NCBI GenBank assembly: GCA_050697555.1
Contig: JBOHAD010000082.1
Location: 1-9,612, forward strand
Direction: 5' to 3'
Length of the DNA stretch: 9,612 bases
Source: DASQWP01 sp050697555
GTDB lineage: Bacteria; Actinomycetota; Thermoleophilia; Gaiellales; Gaiellaceae
A program made the position numbers and the translations under genes. Every line of letters starts with the position of its first letter. Positions within the stretch are counted from its first letter, which is position 1. Positions 1-6,440 of this stretch are shown here, piece after piece. Under the pieces are notes generated by a model. That model searched no databases. It saw nothing but the letters and a program-made list of their open reading frames with translations, and was not told the origin of the DNA.

Positions 1-1
1 C

Positions 2-556
2 CTCCGCGGCGGCGAGACGGTGCTCGTCCTCGGGGCGACGGGCACGGTCGGCCTCGTCGCCGTGCAGGCGGCCCGCATCCTCGGTGCGGGGCGGATCGTC
101 GCCGCCGGACGAAGCCCTGAGGCGCTCGCGCGGGCAGCCGAAGCCGGCGCGCACGCGACGGTCCGGCTCGACGGCGGTGACCTCGTCCGCCGCCTCCGCG
201 AGGCCTGCGGCGAGAACGGTCCCGAGGTCGTGATCGACCCGCTCTGGGGTGATCCTGTCGCGGCCGCGCTCGAGGTCGCCGCGCCGGGCGGGCGCGTGGT
301 CAACGTCGGCCAGTCGGCCGGGCCGGAGACGACGATCCGCTCTGCGGACGTGCGCGGCAAGCAGCTCGAGATCCTCGGCTACTCGAACTACGCAGTGCCT
401 CGGGACGTCCTCGCTCGCGAGTACCGTCGTCTCCTCGAGCATGCGGCCGCCGGCGACGTCCAGGTCGACGTGGAACAGGTGCCGTTGGCCGACGTCGCGG
501 CCGCCTGGCGCCGTCAGGGAGAGGGCGCGGGCAAGAAGCTCGTGATCGTCCCTTAA
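2..556 (+). CDS. Zinc-type alcohol dehydrogenase / quinone oxidoreductase (MDR family), C-terminal part, 5' end outside window
   Basis: The frame is open from the window edge and ends at TAA 554-556, leaving 184 visible residues. The visible part begins inside the nucleotide-binding Rossmann domain: after LRGGETVLVL comes the glycine-rich loop GATGTVG (visible residues 11-17), then the helix GLVAVQAARILGA. An arginine follows the second beta strand (VAAGR), which in medium-chain dehydrogenases usually means NADPH rather than NADH; this is inference. The ending GKKLVIVP is typical of the family, in which MDR reductases oxidise or reduce alcohols, quinones or enones in the cytosol. The N-terminal catalytic half, with any zinc ligands, is not in the window, so zinc-dependent dehydrogenase and zinc-free quinone reductase cannot be separated. 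It lies upstream of and co-directional with the CAP gene, but that gene seems to have its own promoter. Confidence 0.9.
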   Translation, partial: LRGGETVLVLGATGTVGLVAVQAARILGAGRIVAAGRSPEALARAAEAGAHATVRLDGGDLVRRLREACGENGPEVVIDPLWGDPVAAALEVAAPGGRVVNVGQSAGPETTIRSADVRGKQLEILGYSNYAVPRDVLAREYRRLLEHAAAGDVQVDVEQVPLADVAAAWRRQGEGAGKKLVIVP

Positions 557-574
557 AGGCTCTGTAAAGGTTCG

Positions 575-603
575 TTGACAGGCAGGGGGTTCGCCCTCAC
601 ACT
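575..603 (+). promoter_or_regulatory. Candidate sigma-70-type promoter for the CAP gene
   Basis: A perfect -35 box TTGACA lies at 575-580, followed by a 17-base spacer and a weak -10 CACACT at 598-603 (three of six match TATAAT, including A2 and T6). It is the best promoter-like sequence in the gap. It would give a leader of roughly 85 bases before the GTG start at 696. The -10 is poor, so this is a prediction only. Confidence 0.4.
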
Positions 604-680
604 GCGCGCGTCAACTGAGGGCCGGCTGACCGGCGACCTGCGTCGCGCTCGGGGTGCGCCCTCGTCGGACAACCGAACGC

Positions 681-687
681 AGGAGGT
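681..687 (+). promoter_or_regulatory. Shine-Dalgarno sequence fixing the CAP gene start
   Basis: AGGAGGT lies 8 bases before GTG 696-698. It decides the start against the longer frame opening at 654, which would put a charged Arg-rich extension (RPRRTTERRR) in front of the signal peptide. Its first AGG is also the end of the inverted-repeat arm 677-683. Confidence 0.75.
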
Positions 688-695
688 CCCCCCCG

Positions 696-1238
696 GTGAG
701 AACCCTCGTTCTGACCCTGATTGTGGCTGCGTCCATTCTCGTCGTCGCGCCCGTGGCGGAGGCGCACGGGCGACTGCTCGCCCCGCGCGGGAAGTGCGGC
801 CAGGCCGAACGCAAGATCTGGATGTCGGGCGGTGCCCAGCAGCGCGCCATGCACTGCCTCGTCAGGTACGCGCGCCGGCTCGCCGGACGGGCCCGGCTCC
901 GGGGCTCCAGGCAGCTCAACCGAGCCGCCGAGAAGAAGGCCAACCGCATCGTCGCCTGCCGCCGCTTCTCCCATACACCCTGCGGGCGCTCGTTTTCCAG
1001 CACCTACCGGCGCACCGGCTACGGACGGGGCTCGTGGGCGGTCGGCGAGGTGATCGCCTGGGGCTCCCGGCGCCGTGGCAGCGCGCGGTCGACCATACAT
1101 TGGTGGCTGCACTCGTCCTCGCACCGCCGGACGATCGTGCGCCGCTGGCGGGACGTGGCCGTGGGTCGGCGGCACGAGCGGTCGCTCTGGGGGTACCGCC
1201 GCGTGACCGTCTGGGTCGGGAGCTTCGGGCGACCCTAG
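696..1238 (+). CDS. Secreted CAP-domain (SCP/PR-1/YkwD-like) protein
   Basis: This 180-residue protein has a clean signal peptide: MRTL, a hydrophobic core to about residue 19, then VAEA before HG, with predicted cleavage after residue 23. The mature part fits a bacterial CAP domain: a helix with MHCLVRYARR (52-61), LNRAAEKKANRI (74-85), RFSHTPCG with His93, VGEVIAWGS with Glu118, and WWLHSSSHRRTIV with His143. These are the positions of the His/Glu cavity residues of the family. Four cysteines (34, 54, 88, 96) could form two disulfides, which suits an exported protein. It is unusually rich in arginine. Bacterial CAP proteins of this type have no well-defined reaction; lipid binding, peptidase and cell-wall roles have been proposed for the superfamily. 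The GTG start is chosen from the strong AGGAGGT at 681. The gene faces the minus-strand XDH gene with 7 bases between their ends. Confidence 0.85.
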   Translation: MRTLVLTLIVAASILVVAPVAEAHGRLLAPRGKCGQAERKIWMSGGAQQRAMHCLVRYARRLAGRARLRGSRQLNRAAEKKANRIVACRRFSHTPCGRSFSSTYRRTGYGRGSWAVGEVIAWGSRRRGSARSTIHWWLHSSSHRRTIVRRWRDVAVGRRHERSLWGYRRVTVWVGSFGRP

Positions 1239-1245
1239 ATGGTCG

Positions 1246-3489
1246 CTAAAGGCCGGCGATCTCGTCGGGCCGAACCGGGACGCGCGGGAGCTCGCGGCCG
1301 GTGGCGTCGCGTAGCGCGGCCACGATGGCGGCGGTGGAGACGACGGTCGGAGGCTCCCCCACGCCCTTGACCCCGTAAGGGGCGTCCGGCTCGGGATCCT
1401 CGATCAGCTCGGCCGTCACCGGCGGCATGTCGAGCGCCGTCGGGATGAGGTAGTCGGTGAAGCTCGCGTTCGTGATGAGGCCGCCGCGCGTCTGGATCTC
1501 CTCCATGAGCGCGAGGCCGAGGCCCTGCGCCGTGCCTCCCTCGATCTGACCGTGGACTGCCTGCGGGTTGAGGGCCTTGCCCACGTCCTGGGCCGTTCCG
1601 ATCCAGACGACGCGGGTGAGGCCGAGCTCGACGTCAGTCTCGACGACCGCGCGCATGGCCGCGCAGGCGAAGGCGACGTGGGCCACCTCGCCGCGGATCT
1701 GCCCCGTCTCCGGGTCGAGCGGAGACGTCTCCCGGTGCCGGTAGGTGCGCTCGACGTCGATCTCCTGGCCGGCGCGGAGCGAGCCGCCGCGGCGCTCGAG
1801 CTCTTCCCTGGCGGCGCGGCAGGCGAGCTGGACGGCGCCGGCGGTCATCCAGGTCTGCCGGGAGGCCGACGAGGAGCCGGCCGAGGCCACGGCGGCCGTC
1901 GAGTGCGGCGCCAGGACGACGCTCTCGAGCTCGAGCTCCGTGCGCGCGACCTGGGCGATGACGTTGACCACGCCCTGGCCCACCTCGGCGGCGGCCGAGT
2001 GCACCTCGGCGACGAGCTCTCCGTCCCCGTCGGCGAAGAGGCGCACGCGCGCGGCGGTGTAGTCGTCGAATCCCTCCGAGTAGCAGATGTTCTTGAAGCC
2101 GACGGCGAAGCCGACGCCGCGCCGCACGCCCTCGCCGCGGGTCGTGTTGCCCGCGCCCCCGGGGAGGCGGATAGGGTCGCGCGGGAGCTCCTCCGGTTCG
2201 GGCACGGGGATGGCGGCGCAGCGGCGGATGACCTCGGCGACCGGGAGCGAGCCGGTGATCCTCTGGCCGGTCGGGAGGCTGTCGCCCGGCGCGAGCGCGT
2301 TCCGGAGGCGCAGCTCGACGGGGTCGAGGTCGAGCGCGGCGGCGAGCTTGTCCATCTGCGCCTCGGAGGCGAAGCACGCCTGCACGGCGCCGAATCCGCG
2401 CATGGCTCCGCAGGGCGGGTTGTTCGTGTAGACGCAGGTGGCGTCGATCAGCGCGTTGGGGACGGCGTAGGGGCCGCAGGCGAAGGAGGCGGCGTTCGAG
2501 CAGACAGCCGTCGAGCTCGAGGCGTAGGCGCCGCCGTCGAGGAGGATGCGGGCGCGGACGAAAACAAGCTTGCCGTCCCGGTTCGCCCGGTGCTCCATCC
2601 GGATGCGCGCGGGGTGGCGGTGGATGTGGCCGACGAACGACTCCTCGCGGTTGTAGACGAACTTGACCGGGCGGCTCGTGTGCAGGGCCAGCATGGCGCC
2701 GTGGACCTGCATGGAGAGGTCCTCGCGGCCGCCGAAGGCGCCGCCGACGCCGGCGAGATGGATGCGCACCTGCTCCGTCGGGAGGCCGAGGCAGGGCGCG
2801 ACCTGGTCGCGGTCGACGTGGAGCCACTGCGTGGCGACGTAGATGTCGACGCCGCCCTCTCCGTCGGGGACGGCGAGGCCGGACTCGGGGCCGAGGAAGG
2901 CCTGGTCCTGGATACCGAGCTCGTAAGTTCCCTCGACGGAGACGTCGCCTTGCGCGTCGGCGTCTCCGTGGCGGATCGTGATGGAGCGGACGACGTTCGG
3001 ACGCGGATCGTCGCGGAAGCCGTGGCCGCGCGTCCAGTGCTCGGGATGGATGGGGTCGAGGTCGGGCGCCTGCTCGGGGTCGATGACGGGCTCGAGCGGC
3101 TCGTACTCGACGTTGACGTGGTCGGCGGCGCGGCGGGCCTGCTCGGGCGTCTCGGCCGCGACGACGCCGACCGGCTCCCCGAAGTAGCGAACGCGGTCGA
3201 AGGCGAGGACGGGCTGGTCGCGGAACTCGAGCCCGTAGCGCTTGTCGCCGGGAACGTCCTCGTGAGTGAGAACGGCGTGGACGCCTGGCATGGCGACGGC
3301 CTGGGAGATGTCGATCTCGAGGATGCGGGCATGCGCGTGCGGACTGCGGACGGTGTGGCCCCAGAGCAGGCCGGCGGCAAAGAGGTCGCTCGAGTAGGCG
3401 AACTCGCCCGCGACCTTGGGGATCGCGTCGACGCGGCGGACGCTCTCTCCGACGCGGCCGAGCTCCAGCTTGCGGGCAGGGGTGCTCAT
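1246..3489 (-). CDS. Xanthine dehydrogenase-type molybdopterin (Mo-MCD) catalytic subunit, PucD/XdhA-like
   Basis: This complete 747-residue large subunit of a molybdenum hydroxylase oxidises its substrate (probably hypoxanthine/xanthine or a related heterocycle) with water as the oxygen donor, passing electrons to the [2Fe-2S] subunit. The N-terminal aldehyde oxidase/XDH 'hammerhead' domain begins with GRVGESVRRVDAIPKVAGEFAYSSDL. The Mo-binding part shows VGGAFGGRED (248-257), AMRGFGAVQ (362-370, with the XDH-type arginine at 364), AEVGQG (501-506) and GVKGVGEPP (706-714) with the catalytic glutamate at 712. AMRGFG rather than AYRCSFR or AYRGAGR argues for XDH against CO dehydrogenase, and FAYSSDL plus FLGPESGLAVP resembles the PucD (XDH subunit D) subgroup as I remember it. 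The ATG at 3489 has GGTGAG six bases upstream and overlaps the stop of a 35-codon frame (ATGA). It is the last gene of the run. Substrate is not proven by sequence. Confidence 0.9.
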   Translation of the reverse strand: MSTPARKLELGRVGESVRRVDAIPKVAGEFAYSSDLFAAGLLWGHTVRSPHAHARILEIDISQAVAMPGVHAVLTHEDVPGDKRYGLEFRDQPVLAFDRVRYFGEPVGVVAAETPEQARRAADHVNVEYEPLEPVIDPEQAPDLDPIHPEHWTRGHGFRDDPRPNVVRSITIRHGDADAQGDVSVEGTYELGIQDQAFLGPESGLAVPDGEGGVDIYVATQWLHVDRDQVAPCLGLPTEQVRIHLAGVGGAFGGREDLSMQVHGAMLALHTSRPVKFVYNREESFVGHIHRHPARIRMEHRANRDGKLVFVRARILLDGGAYASSSTAVCSNAASFACGPYAVPNALIDATCVYTNNPPCGAMRGFGAVQACFASEAQMDKLAAALDLDPVELRLRNALAPGDSLPTGQRITGSLPVAEVIRRCAAIPVPEPEELPRDPIRLPGGAGNTTRGEGVRRGVGFAVGFKNICYSEGFDDYTAARVRLFADGDGELVAEVHSAAAEVGQGVVNVIAQVARTELELESVVLAPHSTAAVASAGSSSASRQTWMTAGAVQLACRAAREELERRGGSLRAGQEIDVERTYRHRETSPLDPETGQIRGEVAHVAFACAAMRAVVETDVELGLTRVVWIGTAQDVGKALNPQAVHGQIEGGTAQGLGLALMEEIQTRGGLITNASFTDYLIPTALDMPPVTAELIEDPEPDAPYGVKGVGEPPTVVSTAAIVAALRDATGRELPRVPVRPDEIAGL

Positions 3490-3593
3490 TTGGCGCTCAC
3501 CGGTGTGTCTCTCAGCACGGCGCGCGCGCCACGCGCGCGGCCGGCGGCGTTACGCTCGAAGCGGGTGGTGGTCCGGGGTGGCCCCAGGGTCAT
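3486..3593 (-). CDS. Possible 35-residue basic peptide, ATGA-coupled at both ends
   Basis: Between the [2Fe-2S] subunit and the XDH catalytic subunit lie about 100 bases that contain a short frame. Its ATG (3593-3591) overlaps the TGA of the upstream gene and its own TGA (3488-3486) overlaps the ATG of the downstream gene. The peptide begins MTLGPPRTTTRFERN and ends TPVSAK; it has seven Arg and one Lys against two acidic residues. I recognise no family. The best Shine-Dalgarno candidate (GTGAGG, 14 bases upstream) is weak and poorly placed, and the frame covers a strong GC hairpin. It may therefore serve only to carry ribosomes through to the next gene, or may not be translated at all. Confidence 0.3.
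   Translation of the reverse strand: MTLGPPRTTTRFERNAAGRARGARAVLRDTPVSAK
3521..3539 (-). promoter_or_regulatory. Strong GC hairpin between the [2Fe-2S] and catalytic XDH genes
   Basis: CGCGCGCG at 3521-3528 and again at 3532-3539 is self-complementary and separated by only three bases (CCA on the + strand, TGG in the mRNA). It can fold into an 8-bp all-GC stem, or 7 bp with a 5-base loop. No T run follows on the minus strand, so it does not look like an intrinsic terminator. A smaller stem, GGGG/CCCC with the same TGG/CCA loop, lies at 3575-3585. Possible roles are mRNA processing, stability, or tuning of downstream translation; none is shown. Confidence 0.4.
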
Positions 3594-4045
3594 GATGCGG
3601 CCGCGAGCCTCACGGCGTCGAAGATCTTGGCGTAGCCGGTGCAGCGGCAAAGGTTGCCCGAGAGCGCCTCGCGGATCTCGTCGTCCGAAGGCTCCGGATT
3701 CGCAGCGAGCAAGGCCGCCGTCGCCACCACGAGCCCCGGAGTGCAGAAGCCGCATTGGACGGCGCCCGTCTCGACGAACGCCTCCTGCACCCGGTGCAGG
3801 CGCCCGTCCTCCGCGAGGCCCTCCACCGTCTCGACCTCGTGCCCGTCCGCCTGCGCGGCCAGCACGAGGCACGCGCAGACGAGCTCCCCGTCCAGGAGCA
3901 CCGAGCAGGAGCCGCACTCGCCCTGCTCGCAGGCGTTCTTCGAGCCCGGCAGGCCGAGGTGCTCGCGCAGCGCGAAGAGAAGGCTCTCGCCGGCCCACAC
4001 GTCGGCCTCGCGCTGCTCACCGTTGACGACGAGCTGGATCCTCAC
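3590..4045 (-). CDS. [2Fe-2S] iron-sulfur subunit of xanthine dehydrogenase-type molybdenum hydroxylase (CoxS/PucE/XdhC-like)
   Basis: This 151-residue electron-transfer subunit carries two [2Fe-2S] clusters linking the Mo site to FAD. The N-terminal plant-ferredoxin-type domain has Cys39, Cys44, Cys47 and Cys59 (C-x4-C-x2-C-x11-C, in ACEQGECGSC and CACLVL). The C-terminal four-helix domain has Cys98 and Cys101 (QCGFCTPG) and Cys133 and Cys135 (GNLCRCTGY). All eight ligands are present and the length is normal for the family. I chose GTG at 4045: it gives the usual start MRIQLVVNGE and is preceded by GGGAGGAGG (4067-4059), although 13 bases away. The open frame runs on to a TTG at 4090, but the extra residues do not look like family sequence. 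It starts 25 bases after the stop of the FAD subunit, and its own TGA overlaps the ATG of the 35-codon frame. Confidence 0.92.
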   Translation of the reverse strand: MRIQLVVNGEQREADVWAGESLLFALREHLGLPGSKNACEQGECGSCSVLLDGELVCACLVLAAQADGHEVETVEGLAEDGRLHRVQEAFVETGAVQCGFCTPGLVVATAALLAANPEPSDDEIREALSGNLCRCTGYAKIFDAVRLAAAS

Positions 4046-4058
4046 GGGATGCGCGGCG

Positions 4059-4067
4059 CCTCCTCCC
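4059..4067 (-). promoter_or_regulatory. Shine-Dalgarno sequence for the [2Fe-2S] subunit
   Basis: GGGAGGAGG in the mRNA lies between the FAD-subunit stop (4073-4071) and GTG 4045. The 13-base distance is longer than ideal, but no other start codon in this frame fits it better. Confidence 0.5.
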
Positions 4068-4070
4068 GGC

Positions 4071-4862
4071 TCACGTGAGTACCCGCTCAAGCGCCCTCGC
4101 CGCCAGCACGCGCAGCGCGTGGCGGCGGTACTTCGCCGTCCCCCGCACGTCGTCGATCGGCTGCGCCGCCTCCGCGACCCGCTCGGGGAAATCCGCCCGC
4201 TGGGCCAGTGAGCCGGTCACGAGCGCCGTCACGGGGCCAGCCGAGCCGTACGCCGCGCGAATCTCGCCGCGCTCGCGGTCGACCGCCAGGGCTAGGGAGC
4301 AGACCGCGATCACCATCGCGTTTCGCGGCCCCACCTTCATGAACGTCTGCCGGTTGCCCGAAGGCGCCACGCGCACGGCGACGATCAGCTCGTCCTCCGC
4401 CAGCCCGTTCTGCTTCGGCCCGACGAGGAACTCCGCCAGCGGCAGCGTGCGCGCGCCGCGCACGCTCGCCACCTCCACCTCCGCCCACTCGACGAGGAGG
4501 GGCGGCAGCGCGTCGCCCGCGGGCGAGGCCGTCCCCAGGTTGCCGCCGATCGTGCCACGGTTCCGGATCTGGGGCGAGCCGACCGTGCGCGACGCCTCGG
4601 CCAGCGCCGGAAGCGCAGCGGCGACGTCGCCGGCCATCGCCTCTGTATATGTGAACCCCGCGCCCAGCCGTAGCGCGCCGTTCTCCCGCCCGACGCCGCG
4701 AAGCTCCGCCACCTCGTTCAGGTTGAGGATCGCCGGGGGCCGTGCGCGGTCGAAGTTGAGGTCGACCATCACGTCCGTGCCGCCCTGGATGGGCAACGCC
4801 TCGGGCCGCTCGGCCCTGAGCGTGAGCGCTTCCTCGAGCGTGCGGGGGGTGAGCACGTCCAC
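4071..4862 (-). CDS. FAD-binding subunit of xanthine dehydrogenase-type molybdenum hydroxylase (CoxM/PucC/XdhB-like)
   Basis: This 263-residue medium subunit takes electrons from the [2Fe-2S] clusters and passes them to NAD+ or another acceptor through FAD. It begins MDVLTPRTLEEALTL, typical of the family. FAD motifs are IQGGTDVMVDLN (25-36) and TIGGNLGTASPAGD (104-117), the XDH-style version, which differs from the TIGGSVAHGDPASD of the other FAD subunit in the window. The C-terminal CO-dehydrogenase flavoprotein domain ends KYRRHALRVLAARALERV. I chose GTG at 4862, where family similarity starts; GTG at 4856 is an equal alternative. No good Shine-Dalgarno is visible, so translation may depend on coupling to the phosphoesterase gene, whose stop lies 22 bases upstream. 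The longer open frame to 5117 is a shadow of that gene. Confidence 0.88.
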   Translation of the reverse strand: MDVLTPRTLEEALTLRAERPEALPIQGGTDVMVDLNFDRARPPAILNLNEVAELRGVGRENGALRLGAGFTYTEAMAGDVAAALPALAEASRTVGSPQIRNRGTIGGNLGTASPAGDALPPLLVEWAEVEVASVRGARTLPLAEFLVGPKQNGLAEDELIVAVRVAPSGNRQTFMKVGPRNAMVIAVCSLALAVDRERGEIRAAYGSAGPVTALVTGSLAQRADFPERVAEAAQPIDDVRGTAKYRRHALRVLAARALERVLT

Positions 4863-4884
4863 GCGGGCTAGCGTAGACGACGTC

Positions 4885-6423
4885 CTACGGGCCGGAGGCC
4901 TCGGCGCCGTCCTCGTCGTCGAGCGGCTCGAGGACGACACGGCGCGCCTGACCTTCTCCCGAGGCCGGGTCGACCTCGATGACGTCCACCGAGACGGCCC
5001 GGTTCGCACCGTCCAGGTGCACCTGGGCGAGCCCGGAGACCTCCTCACCCACGCCGAAGACGCCGCCCGCCCCCACGCTGCCGCCGTCGACGAGAACGTG
5101 TGCGCCCTCCCGGTCAACGTGGGCGTGATGGTCGTGGCCGGTGAGGACCAGCACCGGCTCGCCGCCCTCGGCCGCCAGCTGCTCGAGCAGCGCGTGCGCG
5201 AGCCCGTGCCGGTGGACGAGGACGACGTCGGGCCGCTCGGGGAGGCCGGCGAACCAGGCGAGCAGCTCGCGCCGGGAGTCGGCGAACGCCTGCTCCTTGA
5301 GCTCGAGCGGGCGCCGGCGCACGCTTGCGACCGCGCTCTCGAGCGGGTCGTCCCACCCGGCCGCTAGGAGGCCGTCGAGCGAGACCACCGGCCGGCCGTC
5401 GGTCGTCCCGTGGGGCAGGAGGCGTCCGCTCCGGGTGAGGACGATGACGCCGGCCCGGACGGCCGCCAGCATCAGCGGCCGCGAGTCGTGGTTTCCCGAC
5501 ACGGCGACGACCGGGCTTCCGAGCCGCGCGACCGCGGAGACGATCGGCGCCTCGTAGCGCGTGCCTCGCTGCGTGAGGTCGCCGACGAAGAAGACCGTCT
5601 TGCCGCTCGTGAAGCCCTCGAGCGCCGGCAGCACGAGGCTGTTCGAATGGAGGTCGGAGGCGACGACGACGGTGCGCGCGACAGGCGCCGGCTGTGCACG
5701 CTGCTCTCCGGCGACGGCAATGAGGCGCGTCAACCCCTCGACGGCGTCGTGGTAGGAGTCCTCGTAGCCGTCGCCGTCCGCGAGCACCTGCTCGGAGAAC
5801 TCGAGCAGGCGGGGGAGCTCCTCTCCGTGCGCGTAGAAGGTGGGCTCGCGGAGAGCCGCGTAGTCGAAGCGGCTCATGCCTGCGCCCGCCAGCGAGACGG
5901 CGGCGAGCGAGACGGCGAATCCGGCCGCCGGCCCGAGGAGGAGCCACCGGCGCCGTCCCCACGCCGCGACGAGCGCGCCGCCGAGGAGCCCTCCGGCCGC
6001 GCCGCCGAGCAGCGCGAGCGCGGCGGCCCGCTGCAGGCCGTCCGCCACGACGTCCCTGAGGTCGTCCTCCAGAAGTCCGAGGCTGGCGTCCGCCGTGCCG
6101 CCCGAGCGGACGGCGGCGAGCGCCGCGTCGCGATCGAGCGAGCGGAACTCGAGCTCGACCGCCACGGGAGCGCGATAGGGCCGCGTGCGGACGCCCCAGT
6201 CGACGACCGGGACGTAGACGTCCAGCCTCCCGCCGCGGGCGGGCGCCACGTGGACGTCGACGGTGCCGAGCGTGACCTGCCGCGATGCAGGCGCGGCCGC
6301 GCGCAGCGCGATGACGCTTCCCGCGAGCGAGAGCGCCGCGCAGAGCAAGACGACCGCAGTGGTCCAGAGTGTCCGTCGCCGGGTGATACCTCTATGGTCG
6401 GCCGTGCGCGCCGCCGAATCCAC
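4885..6423 (-). CDS. Membrane-anchored metallophosphoesterase with predicted extracytoplasmic catalytic domain
   Basis: This 512-residue protein has an N-terminal membrane module and a calcineurin-like phosphoesterase domain. TM1 is about residues 20-40, preceded by RGITRRR; an extracytoplasmic segment spans about 41-131; TM2 is about 132-154; a short loop GRRRW is followed by TM3 at about 160-182. By the positive-inside rule the N-terminus and the RRR loop are cytoplasmic, so the C-terminal domain faces outward. Metal ligands are ASDLHSN (Asp257, His259), GDLTQRG (Asp282), GNHD (Asn311, His312), VLVHRHG (His404) and GHDHHAH (429-435). The family hydrolyses phosphomonoesters or phosphodiesters; the substrate here is unknown. 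No lipobox or cleavable signal was seen. The GTG at 6423 is the only sensible start before TM1, but it has no well-spaced Shine-Dalgarno. It follows the 102-codon gene by 17 bases. A phosphoesterase between two molybdenum hydroxylase gene sets is not the usual arrangement. Confidence 0.85.
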   Translation of the reverse strand: MDSAARTADHRGITRRRTLWTTAVVLLCAALSLAGSVIALRAAAPASRQVTLGTVDVHVAPARGGRLDVYVPVVDWGVRTRPYRAPVAVELEFRSLDRDAALAAVRSGGTADASLGLLEDDLRDVVADGLQRAAALALLGGAAGGLLGGALVAAWGRRRWLLLGPAAGFAVSLAAVSLAGAGMSRFDYAALREPTFYAHGEELPRLLEFSEQVLADGDGYEDSYHDAVEGLTRLIAVAGEQRAQPAPVARTVVVASDLHSNSLVLPALEGFTSGKTVFFVGDLTQRGTRYEAPIVSAVARLGSPVVAVSGNHDSRPLMLAAVRAGVIVLTRSGRLLPHGTTDGRPVVSLDGLLAAGWDDPLESAVASVRRRPLELKEQAFADSRRELLAWFAGLPERPDVVLVHRHGLAHALLEQLAAEGGEPVLVLTGHDHHAHVDREGAHVLVDGGSVGAGGVFGVGEEVSGLAQVHLDGANRAVSVDVIEVDPASGEGQARRVVLEPLDDEDGAEASGP

Positions 6424-6440
6424 CCCCCGAAGGTCGAGCC

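Larger units (their letters stand above)
557..695 (+). other. Intergenic region / 5' leader of the CAP gene
   Basis: This 139-base gap holds a candidate promoter (575-603), a perfect 5-bp hairpin with a 4-base loop (GCCGG at 621-625, CCGGC at 630-634), and a 7-base inverted repeat (CCTGCGT at 637-643, ACGCAGG at 677-683) whose right arm enters the Shine-Dalgarno sequence of the next gene. I see no terminator for the upstream dehydrogenase: no stem followed by a T run. Confidence 0.6.

Noticed and set aside
575..1249. 224-codon + strand frame and minus-strand frames over the CAP gene
   Set aside because: The CAP frame has a signal peptide, conserved cavity residues and a strong ribosome site; the others are compositional shadows.
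3486..3998. 170-residue frame on the minus strand overlapping the [2Fe-2S] gene
   Set aside because: Most of it is an Arg/Gly/Ala-rich shadow of the iron-sulfur gene. Only its last 35 codons, outside that gene, are kept as a possible short peptide.
1552..4026. 824-codon open frame on the + strand, antisense to the XDH catalytic and [2Fe-2S] genes
   Set aside because: It mirrors the codon pattern of the minus-strand genes, its product is low-complexity (Asp/Val/Gly/Ala then Arg/Pro rich) with no domain, and the opposite strand encodes clear enzyme families. Long antisense frames are normal at this GC content.
3590..4090. TTG start at 4090 for the [2Fe-2S] subunit
   Set aside because: It adds SGYSREPGGGAAHP, which is unlike the family, and overlaps the FAD gene by 20 bases, while GTG 4045 follows GGGAGGAGG and gives the normal N-terminus.
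4071..5117. Extension of the XDH FAD subunit to 348 residues starting at 5117
   Set aside because: The additional 85 residues are a Ser/Arg/Thr-rich shadow of the phosphoesterase; family sequence begins at VDVLTP.
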